Origin: Tateyamaria omphalii
Lineage (GTDB): Bacteria > Pseudomonadota > Alphaproteobacteria > Rhodobacterales > Rhodobacteraceae
Reading direction: 5' to 3'
Assembly (NCBI RefSeq): GCF_019802125.1
Contig: NZ_JAHVHT010000002.1
Coordinates: forward strand, 248,001 to 312,000
Length of the DNA: 64,000 nucleotides
This document shows, one piece after another, positions 1 through 7,094 of the stretch (its first letter is position 1; every line of letters begins with the position of its first letter). Made by a program: the position numbers and the translations under genes. The notes beneath the pieces were generated by a model that saw nothing but the letters and a program-made list of their open reading frames with translations, did not search any database and was not told where the DNA came from.

Positions 1-75
1 GTTGCGGACCATTTGGTCCGCTGCCAACACCTCGCTGAAAAGCGAAATTGCCAGTGCGTTCTTGTCTGTGCTCAT
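1..75 (-). CDS. MarR-like regulator, N-terminal fragment (runs off left edge)
   Basis: Reading leftwards from an ATG at 75, the first 25 codons stay open to the window edge (begins MSTDKNALAISLF, continues SEVLAADQMVRN). This N-terminus resembles that of MarR-family winged-helix regulators of roseobacters, but the DNA-binding part lies outside the window, so the family call rests on N-terminal similarity only. It ends up 6 bases from the stop of the amidase gene behind it and is probably the distal gene of the comF-grxC-amidase leftward group. Confidence 0.5.
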   Translation of the reverse strand, partial: MSTDKNALAISLFSEVLAADQMVRN

Positions 76-81
76 GCGCCA

Positions 82-912
82 TCAGGGGGCTTCGAAGGGG
101 CGCGCGTTGTCTCGTGACGGGACACGGCGGCGCGCCTCGGCCACCTTTTCCAAATCCAGATCAAGGACATAAATGCCGGGGGCGGTCCCTGCGTCAAGTA
201 TCACCTCGCCCCACGGATCGACAGCAAGTGAATGCCCATACGTGGTTCGCGTCTTGTGCCGGGCGCTGGAATGCGTGCCTGTCTGGGCCGGGGCCAAAAC
301 CCACGCCCCGGCCTCGATCGCGCGGGCGCGCAGCAAGCTGTGCCAATGCGCCGCACCGGTAACGGGCGAAAAGGCAGACGGATATGTCAGGATTTGGGCG
401 CCGGCGCCGACCAAAGCATCGGACAGCCGCGGGAAGCGCATGTCGTAACAAACCGCCATGCCAACGGGCGCGAACTCGGGTTTTGCCAGTACCGCACGCT
501 CTCCGGGCCGGTAGCCAGCGGATTCGCGATACGTCTCGGTATCGCTGATCGCCACATCAAACATGTGGATCTTGTCATAGCGCGCAAGGATGTCCCCGCG
601 GGGACAGATCAGGAAAGATCGGTTGGCGAAACGTCCATCCGGATCGTCCGTCTTGAGGGCGAGCGACCCAATCAGAATATACACACCCTTGTCCGACGCC
701 ACCCGCCGCAAAGCGGCAAGGGTCGGATCATCCTCCTCCGGGTGCAGCACCGACTGTTGATGCGCCCGACTGGTGGAAACGCAGTTCGTCACCTCGGGCG
801 TCAGGATGAACGCGGCACCCATGTCTGCCGCTTGCTCGACCATCTCAATTGTCCGTGGCAAGTTGACCAGCGGATCGTCCGACACGTTGAGCTGCAGCAG
901 AGCTGTCTTCAT
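82..912 (-). CDS. Carbon-nitrogen hydrolase (Nit2-like omega-amidase family)
   Basis: This 276-residue protein is a full-length nitrilase-superfamily enzyme. The catalytic triad is visible as Glu40 (LTPEV), Lys114 (RYDKIHMFD) and Cys155 (GMAVCYDMRF), so it should hydrolyse a C-N bond in the cytoplasm. The family includes Nit2 omega-amidases (2-oxoglutaramate, 2-oxosuccinamate) and Nit1/deaminated-glutathione amidases; the sequence does not decide between them. Its ATG directly follows the grxC stop with no spacer, so the two are co-transcribed. Pairing with glutaredoxin fits a glutathione-repair amidase, but that is inference. Confidence 0.88.
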   Translation of the reverse strand: MKTALLQLNVSDDPLVNLPRTIEMVEQAADMGAAFILTPEVTNCVSTSRAHQQSVLHPEEDDPTLAALRRVASDKGVYILIGSLALKTDDPDGRFANRSFLICPRGDILARYDKIHMFDVAISDTETYRESAGYRPGERAVLAKPEFAPVGMAVCYDMRFPRLSDALVGAGAQILTYPSAFSPVTGAAHWHSLLRARAIEAGAWVLAPAQTGTHSSARHKTRTTYGHSLAVDPWGEVILDAGTAPGIYVLDLDLEKVAEARRRVPSRDNARPFEAP

Positions 913-1170
913 TCAGGCTGCAAGCAGCGCGTCAAGCTTGCCCGCGCCATCAAGGGCATAAAGGTCGTCACACCCGCCAACATGCGTGTCGCCGATAAAG
1001 ATCTGGGGGACCGTCCGACCGCCATTGGCGCGCTTGATCATCTCCGCCTTGCGACCGGGGTTGGCGAGGACGTTTACCTCGGAGAACTCCACGCCCTTTT
1101 CTTTGAGCAACCGCTTGGCGGCGTGGCAGAAGCCGCACAAGGGCGACGTATAGATTTCGACAGCTTGCAT
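913..1170 (-). CDS. grxC: Glutaredoxin 3
   Basis: This 85-residue protein is a classical single-domain dithiol glutaredoxin. The active site is CGFC at residues 12-15 (E. coli Grx3 has CPYC), followed by the cis-Pro motif TVPQIFIG and the GGCDDL glutathione-binding segment near the C-terminus. It reduces disulfides and glutathione mixed disulfides in the cytoplasm using GSH. It sits between comF upstream and the amidase downstream in one leftward transcription unit. The CGFC variant changes the residues between the cysteines and may alter redox potential, but both cysteines are kept. Confidence 0.93.
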   Translation of the reverse strand: MQAVEIYTSPLCGFCHAAKRLLKEKGVEFSEVNVLANPGRKAEMIKRANGGRTVPQIFIGDTHVGGCDDLYALDGAGKLDALLAA

Positions 1171-1211
1171 AGCGCAGATCCTTTCGGCGCGAATTCAGAG
1201 TTGCCGGTTAT

Positions 1212-1937
1212 CTAGGCGTCTTTGACGACACGCGCCAGTACAGCGACGCACACATCTGCGGCACCTGCTGCACAACAGGCCTCGGCACAGGCGGCGAGTG
1301 TCGCACCGGTCGTCAGTACGTCGTCGATCAGCACGACCGACCGACCAGCGATCCGGTGGCGCCGCCGCTGGGCTACGCGAATCGCGCCGTCCAGGATGTT
1401 TGCACGCTCGGCTTTTGTCTTGCCATCCAGTGACGGGGTGCGCGTTGGGCGTTCCAGCAGATCCGGGCAAACGTCGAGACCGGTTTTGTCAGAAAGGTGC
1501 ATCGCGATCAGCGCGGACTGATTGTAGCGCCGTTTGGCTAGGCGCATCCAATGTAACGGGACCGGCACGAGCAGCGCATTGTTCGGAGCGATTTCGAGAA
1601 CACCTTGCCGCATCCAACCTGCGGCGGGTTTCGCGATCTCTTGCCTGTCTGCGTGCTTCAGCTGCAAGACCATCTTGCGGCCCATGCCGGTGTAGATCAG
1701 CGCAGCGCGCCCGTGTCTCCAAGGTTTGGGCGAGCGAAGACAAGCGTCGCAATGCGCGACCTCGCCCGACGCAGAACCGGGCAATGGCGTGCTGCAACTG
1801 TCACAGACGGTGCCCCCAATAAACGATGTCTGCCCCCAACACGCACCGCAAAGACCGAAGTCACTGTCGACCATCTGCCCGCACCCAAGGCACCGGGGCG
1901 GGTAAATGGCCGTGAGCGCTGTTTGTAAAAGACCCAT
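1212..1937 (-). CDS. comF: ComF-family double zinc-ribbon phosphoribosyltransferase-like protein
   Basis: The 241-residue protein has an N-terminal double zinc ribbon (Cys16/19/30/33 and Cys45/48/63/66). A type I phosphoribosyltransferase domain follows, with VPVPLH (125-130), the RRYNQ segment and the PRPP loop VVLIDDVLTTGAT (201-213). ComF homologues are needed for DNA uptake in naturally competent bacteria, and the PRTase fold is thought to act in that process; no other competence gene is visible here, so the role stays open. It is divergent from the methyltransferase gene with only 21 bp between the two start codons and no Shine-Dalgarno on either side, which suggests leaderless or nearly leaderless messages. 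Confidence 0.85.
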   Translation of the reverse strand: MGLLQTALTAIYPPRCLGCGQMVDSDFGLCGACWGQTSFIGGTVCDSCSTPLPGSASGEVAHCDACLRSPKPWRHGRAALIYTGMGRKMVLQLKHADRQEIAKPAAGWMRQGVLEIAPNNALLVPVPLHWMRLAKRRYNQSALIAMHLSDKTGLDVCPDLLERPTRTPSLDGKTKAERANILDGAIRVAQRRRHRIAGRSVVLIDDVLTTGATLAACAEACCAAGAADVCVAVLARVVKDA

Positions 1938-1958
1938 CGCTGTCCTACCTATGCCGCC

Positions 1959-2777
1959 ATGAAGCAGCCCGCCCCCTTGACCGATCTTTGCGCACTGACC
2001 CGAAACCGGGCCCGCGCCGATATGTCAGCACTATTCCTGCAGGAAGCAGCGCGTGATGAGATCCAAGATCGACTGATGATGGTTAACAAATCCTTTTCAT
2101 CTGTTGGGGTCGTTGCGGCTTTCCCAGATCTTTGGAAAGGCCAGATCGACGGCGCGCATGTGGTGGAAGAGCAGGAGACGCTGCCCCTCGATCAAGCAAG
2201 GCATGATCTGGTGATCCACAGTCTTGGCCTGCATTGGGCCAACGACCCGGTGGGACAATTGATCCAATGCCGCCGCGCGATGAAGTCCGACGGGCTTTTG
2301 TTGGCAGTCGCGCTTGGCGGGCAGACCCTGCACGAATTGCGGGCGTGTCTGGCGGAGGCCGAAGTGGCGGAAACAGGGGGCCTGTCGCCGCGTGTCGCTC
2401 CGATGGCTGAGGTGCGGGACCTCGGCGCCTTGCTGCAACGCGCGGGCCTGGCACTGCCGGTCGCAGATACTGTGCCATTGCGTGTGCAATACACATCCAT
2501 GTGGCACCTCATGCGCGACTTGCGCGCCATGGGTGAGGCGAATGCTTTGAGTGCACGCAACAGAACCACGACACGACCCGGCATCCTGAAACGGGCGGCA
2601 GATATCTATGCCGCGAGTTTTCCGGGCGATGATGGTAGTATACTCGCGACGTTCGAATTGATCGTGCTGACAGGTTGGGCCCCTGATAAAAGCCAGCAAA
2701 AGCCACTACGCCCGGGATCTGCGCAAGCCCGTCTTGCCGACGCGCTCAACACGGACGAAACGTCGCTGCCAGATTGA
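1959..2777 (+). CDS. SAM-dependent methyltransferase-like protein (BioC/NDUFAF5 family)
   Basis: The 272-residue protein aligns by eye with the BioC/NDUFAF5 group: the segment HDLVIHSLGLHWANDP (about 86-101) is the motif IV/post-IV region of class I methyltransferases and is typical of this group. The glycine-rich SAM loop that should precede it is degenerate (SSVGVVAAFPDLW), a feature I associate with the alphaproteobacterial NDUFAF5-like branch; some of these hydroxylate an arginine of complex I rather than methylate. It is not BioC of biotin synthesis on this evidence, as no bio gene is nearby. Its stop is 53 bp before the chosen hemH start, so co-transcription is likely. Confidence 0.72.
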   Translation: MKQPAPLTDLCALTRNRARADMSALFLQEAARDEIQDRLMMVNKSFSSVGVVAAFPDLWKGQIDGAHVVEEQETLPLDQARHDLVIHSLGLHWANDPVGQLIQCRRAMKSDGLLLAVALGGQTLHELRACLAEAEVAETGGLSPRVAPMAEVRDLGALLQRAGLALPVADTVPLRVQYTSMWHLMRDLRAMGEANALSARNRTTTRPGILKRAADIYAASFPGDDGSILATFELIVLTGWAPDKSQQKPLRPGSAQARLADALNTDETSLPD

Positions 2778-2830
2778 CGCGCACGCAAATCCGTTTATCT
2801 CAGGCCCATTGGCGACCAGGAAGAACCCAG

Positions 2831-3892
2831 ATGCTCGACACCAGTAAAACCGCGACCCGTCCGGCCCATGCCGCAGACGACCACCCGGCCATCCCGCCGG
2901 CCCGCGTCGGCATCCTGCTTGCCAACCTCGGTACCCCGGATGGCTACGACTATTGGTCGATGCGGCGCTACCTCAACGAGTTTCTCTCAGACAAGCGCGT
3001 CATCGACTACAGCGCCTGGATCTGGCAGCCGCTGCTGCAGCTGATCATCCTGACAAAACGGCCATTCTCTTCTGGTGCGGCCTACAAGTCGATCTGGAAC
3101 GAGGACGCTGGCGAAAGCCCCTTGATGACGATCACCAAGGATCAGACAGCCAAGATCAAGGCGGCCATGCACGACAAGTATGGCGATCAGGTGATGGTCG
3201 ATTTCTGTATGCGATACGGCAACCCGTCGACCAAATCCAAGGTCCGCGAGATGGTCGACGCCGGGTGCCAGAAGATCCTGTTTTTCCCGCTCTACCCACA
3301 CTATGCCGGAGCGACGTCAGCCACCGCCAACGACCAGTTCTTTCGCGCGCTGATGGAAGAGAAGTGGCAACCGACAACCCGGACGGTCCAGCCATACTTC
3401 GAGCACCCCAAATACATTGAGGCGCTCGCCCAATCCATCGAACGCGCTTACGGGGCTATGGATACGCGCCCGGACATCCTGGTCTGTAGCTACCATGGTG
3501 TGCCCCTGCGCTACCTTATGGAAGGCGACCCGTACCACTGCCAGTGCCAGAAAACGACGCGCTTGCTGAAGGAGCGTTTGGGCTGGCAAGACACGGACAT
3601 CAAAACGACATTCCAATCCAAATTCGGGCCGGAAGAATGGCTGAAGCCCTATACGGTCGAGGAGGTCGCGCGGCTTGCCGAGGCCGGGAAAAAGAACATC
3701 GCCGTATGCGCGCCCGCATTTTCGGCCGACTGCATCGAAACACTCGAAGAAATCAACGAAGAGATCAAAGAAAGTTTCGAGGAGGCCGGTGGTGAGACCT
3801 TCACCTACATTCCCTGCCTCAATGACGACGATGCACATATTGATGCGTTGAGCACCGTTATCGACGAAAATCTGCGCGGATGGTTGGACTGA
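2831..3892 (+). CDS. hemH: Ferrochelatase
   Basis: The product is 353 residues when started at the ATG at 2831, which has an AGGAAG ribosome site 8 bases upstream; an upstream TTG at 2774 is less likely. It inserts Fe2+ into protoporphyrin IX (or coproporphyrin, depending on type), the last steps of haem synthesis, at the inner membrane. The conserved metal-binding histidine is His222 in CSYHGVP and the conserved acid is Glu303 in the SADCIETLEE segment. The N-terminal GILLANLGTPDG motif is standard. A strong intrinsic terminator follows 24 bp after the stop. Two more haem genes (hemW, hemJ) lie further along the window. Confidence 0.96.
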   Translation: MLDTSKTATRPAHAADDHPAIPPARVGILLANLGTPDGYDYWSMRRYLNEFLSDKRVIDYSAWIWQPLLQLIILTKRPFSSGAAYKSIWNEDAGESPLMTITKDQTAKIKAAMHDKYGDQVMVDFCMRYGNPSTKSKVREMVDAGCQKILFFPLYPHYAGATSATANDQFFRALMEEKWQPTTRTVQPYFEHPKYIEALAQSIERAYGAMDTRPDILVCSYHGVPLRYLMEGDPYHCQCQKTTRLLKERLGWQDTDIKTTFQSKFGPEEWLKPYTVEEVARLAEAGKKNIAVCAPAFSADCIETLEEINEEIKESFEEAGGETFTYIPCLNDDDAHIDALSTVIDENLRGWLD

Positions 3893-3916
3893 CGGCGCCG
3901 TACATGAGCGCAAATA

Positions 3917-3947
3917 AAAAAGGCGGCTCTTGATGAGCCGCCTTTTT
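3917..3947. terminator. Intrinsic terminator after hemH (usable from both strands)
   Basis: A perfect inverted repeat has AGGCGGCTC (3921-3929), a 5-base loop and GAGCCGCCT (3935-3943), extended by A/T pairs to a 13-bp stem and flanked by an A-run on the left and a T-run on the right. It sits between the convergent hemH and the 59-residue peptide gene and can stop transcription from both sides. Confidence 0.93.
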
Positions 3948-3968
3948 CTTTTGTGAATTGTCTAGGAC

Positions 3969-4148
3969 TTAGTCCGCAACAACAGCTGCAACTGCGATCA
4001 GGATCAGCAGGGGCAGAACGATGCCGCCCGAAGAGCTACGAGTCTCTTCAACGATCACGGGTGCTTCGATGATCGGCTCGGCGGGTGCGCCGGCGAATGC
4101 GGTCGAAGCAGCAGCAGTCAGAGCAGCAGCGAGAACGAGTTTTTTCAT
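3969..4148 (-). CDS. Small secreted or membrane peptide, 59 residues, function unknown
   Basis: This gene starts at an ATG at 4148 preceded by a near-perfect Shine-Dalgarno (TGGAGGT, 5 bases before the ATG). Residues 1-20 (MKKLVLAAALTAAASTAFAG) form a signal peptide with an AFA-G/A cleavage site. The middle is acidic and proline-rich (AEPIIEAPVIVEE), a short SSSGG linker follows, and residues 43-58 are a hydrophobic stretch (IVLPLLILIAVAAVVA) ending in Asp. The mature form would be a single-pass inner-membrane peptide of about 40 residues. I do not recognise a named family, though similar peptides beside ferrochelatase are familiar from roseobacters. It faces hemH across a shared terminator, and a stable stem-loop lies in its 5' leader. 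Coding potential looks solid. Confidence 0.85.
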   Translation of the reverse strand: MKKLVLAAALTAAASTAFAGAPAEPIIEAPVIVEETRSSSGGIVLPLLILIAVAAVVAD

Positions 4149-4164
4149 ATTAACCTCCAGTTAA

Positions 4165-4191
4165 GCGCTCCAACAATTAGCGTTGGAACGC
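4165..4191 (-). promoter_or_regulatory. 5'-leader stem-loop of the 59-residue peptide gene
   Basis: The inverted repeat GCGCTCCAAC (4165-4174) / GTTGGAACGC (4182-4191) gives a 10-bp stem in the leftward RNA, with one G-U pair and a 7-base loop. It ends 16 bases before the start codon, just upstream of the ribosome site. The position suggests mRNA stabilisation or translation control; no known riboswitch fold is recognised. Confidence 0.6.
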
Positions 4192-4286
4192 ACCCAAGAC
4201 TTACCTCGTGAGTCTCTGTAAACAGCAATATCGCGCAATTGCAAACCGTGTTTCAGTGACTTAGCCGCCGATCCGCCGCAATGTCG

Positions 4287-4883
4287 TCAAATTAGCAACA
4301 CTTGCGTACCGACCTTCGCCATCTCGTACAGCTCTTCGATATGCTCGTTGTAAAGGCCGATGCAGCCGTTGGAGGATTTACGGCCAATCTTGCGCGTATC
4401 GTGGGTGCCGTGGATGCGATAGTACGTCCAGCTCAGATGCAGCGACCGGGTGCCCAGCGGATTTTCAGGACCCGGGCCAATGTAGTCAGGCCATTCCGGG
4501 TTGCGCTTCTTCATGGACGGTGTCGGGCGCCAATCCGGCTTTGGATCCTTGAGAATCACGCGGGTACGGCCGCGACGGGTCAAGTCTTCGGTCAGAGGAA
4601 CACTGGACGGATACAGTTTGTAAATCGTCTGCTCTTCGTTCCAGTAGTGGACGGCCCGGCTGTCGATATCGACAAGGACGGCGCCATTCCGAAGGTTGTC
4701 GAAATAGGGTTGCCACGCCAGCGAACGGAAGCTGGAAATATTGCGGCGTACCGATTGCGACGGATCGCGCGAGGCTTGACCTGCGGGCACGTTCTGTTGC
4801 GCAAGCGCAGGGGCGCCGATCAGTGCGGCTGAGCCTGCCAAAAAAGCACGGCGGCTGGGTGAGTTAAATGGTGATTTGGACAT
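4287..4883 (-). CDS. L,D-transpeptidase (YkuD/ErfK family), exported
   Basis: Started at the ATG at 4883 (GGAG ribosome site), the protein has 198 residues. It begins with a signal peptide containing a twin-arginine-like SRRAFLAGSAAL motif and an ALA cleavage site near residue 29, so it acts in the periplasm. The YkuD catalytic region is His158 (YRIHGT) and Cys174 in SSNGCIGL; the family consensus is S-H-G-C, so the residue before Gly is Asn rather than His. Such enzymes form 3-3 cross-links or attach lipoproteins to peptidoglycan. It is divergent from the CAP lipoprotein gene and close to a second YkuD protein, forming a small envelope cluster. Confidence 0.88.
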   Translation of the reverse strand: MSKSPFNSPSRRAFLAGSAALIGAPALAQQNVPAGQASRDPSQSVRRNISSFRSLAWQPYFDNLRNGAVLVDIDSRAVHYWNEEQTIYKLYPSSVPLTEDLTRRGRTRVILKDPKPDWRPTPSMKKRNPEWPDYIGPGPENPLGTRSLHLSWTYYRIHGTHDTRKIGRKSSNGCIGLYNEHIEELYEMAKVGTQVLLI

Positions 4884-5054
4884 TGAATGCCTCTCCGTAA
4901 GTGTATTCCTGCCAGTTGCGCGAAGATTATTGCCTGAAAGTCGCAGTCGCAAATCAAACAGATGTCATCACGCAGCATCACGCCGATGTGGGTTTGTAAT
5001 GCAACGTTCAAGCGGCTATCGAGTTTCAAACAACAACAGTGATGTGCAGGAACA

Positions 5055-5708
5055 ATGCGTATTTTCTCGGTTCTTCTGGTCGCCATGATGACCCTTGCGG
5101 CCTGTGCGACACCTCCGGCACCGACGGTTGGGGAGGACGGTCGCCCGCTGCCCAAACTGTATCGCATCCGCGGAGGTGATACGGCCAAGCTACAGTTCCG
5201 TATGCTTGATTCCGTGAATGCGCTGCGCAGCGCGCAAGGTGCAGCCTCGGTCGAATTGAACCCCCAGCTGAACGCGGCGGCGGCAACCCACGCCCGTGAC
5301 ATGTCCGTGCAAAACCGCCCATGGCACTTTGGATCTGACGGGTCTTCGCCCATCGATCGGTTGCAACGCGTTGGCTACGCCGGAAGCCTGATTGGCGAGA
5401 ACATCTCTGAATCGTACGAGACCGAGTTGGAAACGCTCGCTGCTTGGATGGAACAGCCTGACACGCGGCGGACGATCCTGTCGCCACAGGCACGGGACAT
5501 GGGTTTCGCCTGGTTCCAGGAGCAGAATGGCAAGATCTGGTGGACAATGGTGATGGGCAACCCGAATTCCACACCACTCGTGCCAGCGGCAAACCCATCC
5601 GCGTCGCGTCTGGTACCTGCCCCAACACCGGATCCCGACGCGACGGCGACCAATGTCGATGACACGCAGGACGACGCGGTGATCATCACCACCACGCCTG
5701 CGAGCTGA
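5055..5708 (+). CDS. CAP-domain (SCP-like) lipoprotein
   Basis: The 217-residue protein begins with a lipoprotein signal peptide ending in the lipobox LAAC (Cys17), so it is anchored in the envelope. Residues about 50-180 form a CAP/SCP domain of the bacterial type: LDSVNALRSAQG, the HARDMS helix, WHFGSDGSSP and GENIS are the usual landmarks. The C-terminal 40 residues are proline/threonine-rich and probably disordered. The function of bacterial CAP proteins is mostly unknown. It ends exactly where the convergent second L,D-transpeptidase ends (stop at 5708, next gene from 5709), with no terminator between. Confidence 0.85.
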   Translation: MRIFSVLLVAMMTLAACATPPAPTVGEDGRPLPKLYRIRGGDTAKLQFRMLDSVNALRSAQGAASVELNPQLNAAAATHARDMSVQNRPWHFGSDGSSPIDRLQRVGYAGSLIGENISESYETELETLAAWMEQPDTRRTILSPQARDMGFAWFQEQNGKIWWTMVMGNPNSTPLVPAANPSASRLVPAPTPDPDATATNVDDTQDDAVIITTTPAS

Positions 5709-6209
5709 TTACGGGTTGATCTGGATCGGCGTGCCGTTGCGGACCATCGAATAGACATCTTCCATCTCGCGATTGGTCACCGCGATGCAACCCCATGTCC
5801 AATCCTCGCGCCTGCGCTTGAACGGGCTGGATTCGCCATGGATAAAGATGTCGCCTCCCGGCGGCTTGCCCAGCGCGGCTGCCTCCATCCGATCCCGCGC
5901 GTTCGGGTAAGAGATACCGAGCGACAGGTGAAACTGACTGTTCGGGTTGCGTCGGTCGATGAGGTACGTGCCCTCGGGCGTGCGCCCGTCCCCTTCAAAA
6001 AATTTGTCGCCGATTGGCGCGAAGCCAAGGTCGATGAGGTAATCCTGGAGGACCTTGTCATCGTGCATCAGATACATGCGGCGCGCATCCTTGTTCACGA
6101 CGATGTAGGTCACGTCCGGCCCGCGATATGTTTTGAATTTGCTGGAGGACGAACAGGCGCCGAGGCTCATGGCCGCCGCTCCGCCCATCATAAGATGTCT
6201 GCGTTTCAT
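5709..6209 (-). CDS. L,D-transpeptidase-fold lipoprotein (YkuD family, YafK-like)
   Basis: The 166-residue protein has a short signal peptide with lipobox SLGAC (Cys19), so it should be lipid-anchored. The YkuD domain carries His124 (DIFIHGES) and Cys141 (DWTWGCIAV), with the RTPEGTY motif at 76-82 typical of the YafK/DpaA branch. In E. coli, DpaA (YafK) is an amidase that releases Braun's lipoprotein from peptidoglycan rather than a cross-linker, so either activity is possible here. Together with the exported transpeptidase at 4.3-4.9 kb it flanks the CAP lipoprotein. Confidence 0.85.
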   Translation of the reverse strand: MKRRHLMMGGAAAMSLGACSSSSKFKTYRGPDVTYIVVNKDARRMYLMHDDKVLQDYLIDLGFAPIGDKFFEGDGRTPEGTYLIDRRNPNSQFHLSLGISYPNARDRMEAAALGKPPGGDIFIHGESSPFKRRREDWTWGCIAVTNREMEDVYSMVRNGTPIQINP

Positions 6210-6314
6210 GAAAATCCTGTCCCAATGGGTCGTTTTTGTAATTTGCTCGAAAATACCACGGTCGGCAGCGTCCGGCCTAGCGACAATTTGACAGACCCGA
6301 TCACCAGCGCGTGA

Positions 6315-7082
6315 TCACTTGTCCCTCATCCTAGCTTCGATCGCATCAAGGCGCTTCAAAACTTCGTCCCGGTAGCTGTCGGTCGCCGCATTCGATTCCT
6401 CGGCGTGCGCGTCCTGCATCGAATTCACAATCAAACCGACCAGCAGGTTCACCACAGCAAAGGTGGTCATCATGATGAACGGCACAAAGAACAGCCAGGC
6501 GTAGGGGTACACCTCCATCACCGGGCGGACGATACCCATGGACCATGATTCGAGGGTCATGATCTGAAAGAGCGAATATGCGCTGCGGCCCAGATCGCCG
6601 AACCACTCGGGAAAACTGCTTGCGAACAGTTTGGTGGACATCACGGCACCGATGTAAAAAATCAGCGCCATCAAAAGGAAAACGCTGCCCATACCGGGCA
6701 AAGCCGTCACGAACCCCTCAACCACGCGACGCAGGCTTGGCGCCACTGAAATCACCCGCAATACCCGCAGGATCCGTAGCGCGCGCAGGACAGATAGACC
6801 GCCCGTACTTGGCATAAGAGCGATACCTACGATCACGAAGTCGAAGACATTCCAGCCGTTGCGGAAGAACCGACCACGATAGGCGATGAGCTTGAGGATG
6901 ATCTCAACGGTAAAGATCCCCAGACAGATACGATCGATTGCAAGAATGAGGCCACCAGCAATCGACATGGCCGCCTGAGACGTTTCCAGCCCGAGCGTAA
7001 TCGCATTCAAAATGATGACCGCGATGATCGCATTCGTGACGCGCGGGCTTTCCAGCCATCGGGCAAGGGTGGTCCGGTCCAT
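6315..7082 (-). CDS. Voltage-gated sodium channel (NaChBac/NavBac family)
   Basis: The 255-residue protein is a complete single-domain six-helix voltage-gated cation channel that would assemble as a tetramer in the inner membrane. S4 carries regularly spaced arginines (Arg100, 103, 106, 109 in LRALRILRVLRV). The pore has the selectivity filter TLESWSMG (176-183), nearly identical to the TLESWAS of NaChBac and matching marine NavSp-type channels, so Na+ selectivity is expected. After S6 a charged tail (about 224-255) can form the C-terminal four-helix coiled coil. It is 12 bp downstream of the RNA methyltransferase gene and probably shares its transcript. Confidence 0.93.
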   Translation of the reverse strand: MDRTTLARWLESPRVTNAIIAVIILNAITLGLETSQAAMSIAGGLILAIDRICLGIFTVEIILKLIAYRGRFFRNGWNVFDFVIVGIALMPSTGGLSVLRALRILRVLRVISVAPSLRRVVEGFVTALPGMGSVFLLMALIFYIGAVMSTKLFASSFPEWFGDLGRSAYSLFQIMTLESWSMGIVRPVMEVYPYAWLFFVPFIMMTTFAVVNLLVGLIVNSMQDAHAEESNAATDSYRDEVLKRLDAIEARMRDK

Positions 7083-7094
7083 GTCTCGTCTCCT

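Noticed and set aside
232-1215. A 327-codon open frame on the plus strand opposite the amidase and grxC genes
   Set aside because: It lies fully antisense to two clear enzyme genes, has no recognisable domain and shows a composition expected of a shadow frame in GC-rich DNA.
1959-2777. Calling the methyltransferase BioC
   Set aside because: The SAM loop is degenerate and no biotin gene is nearby, so only the broad family is supported.
3317-3913. A 198-codon frame antisense to hemH
   Set aside because: It overlaps a well-supported ferrochelatase and has no start signal or motif.
6299-6316. GATCAC/GTGATC inverted repeat at the sodium channel stop
   Set aside because: Only six base pairs with no T-run; too weak to call a terminator or operator.
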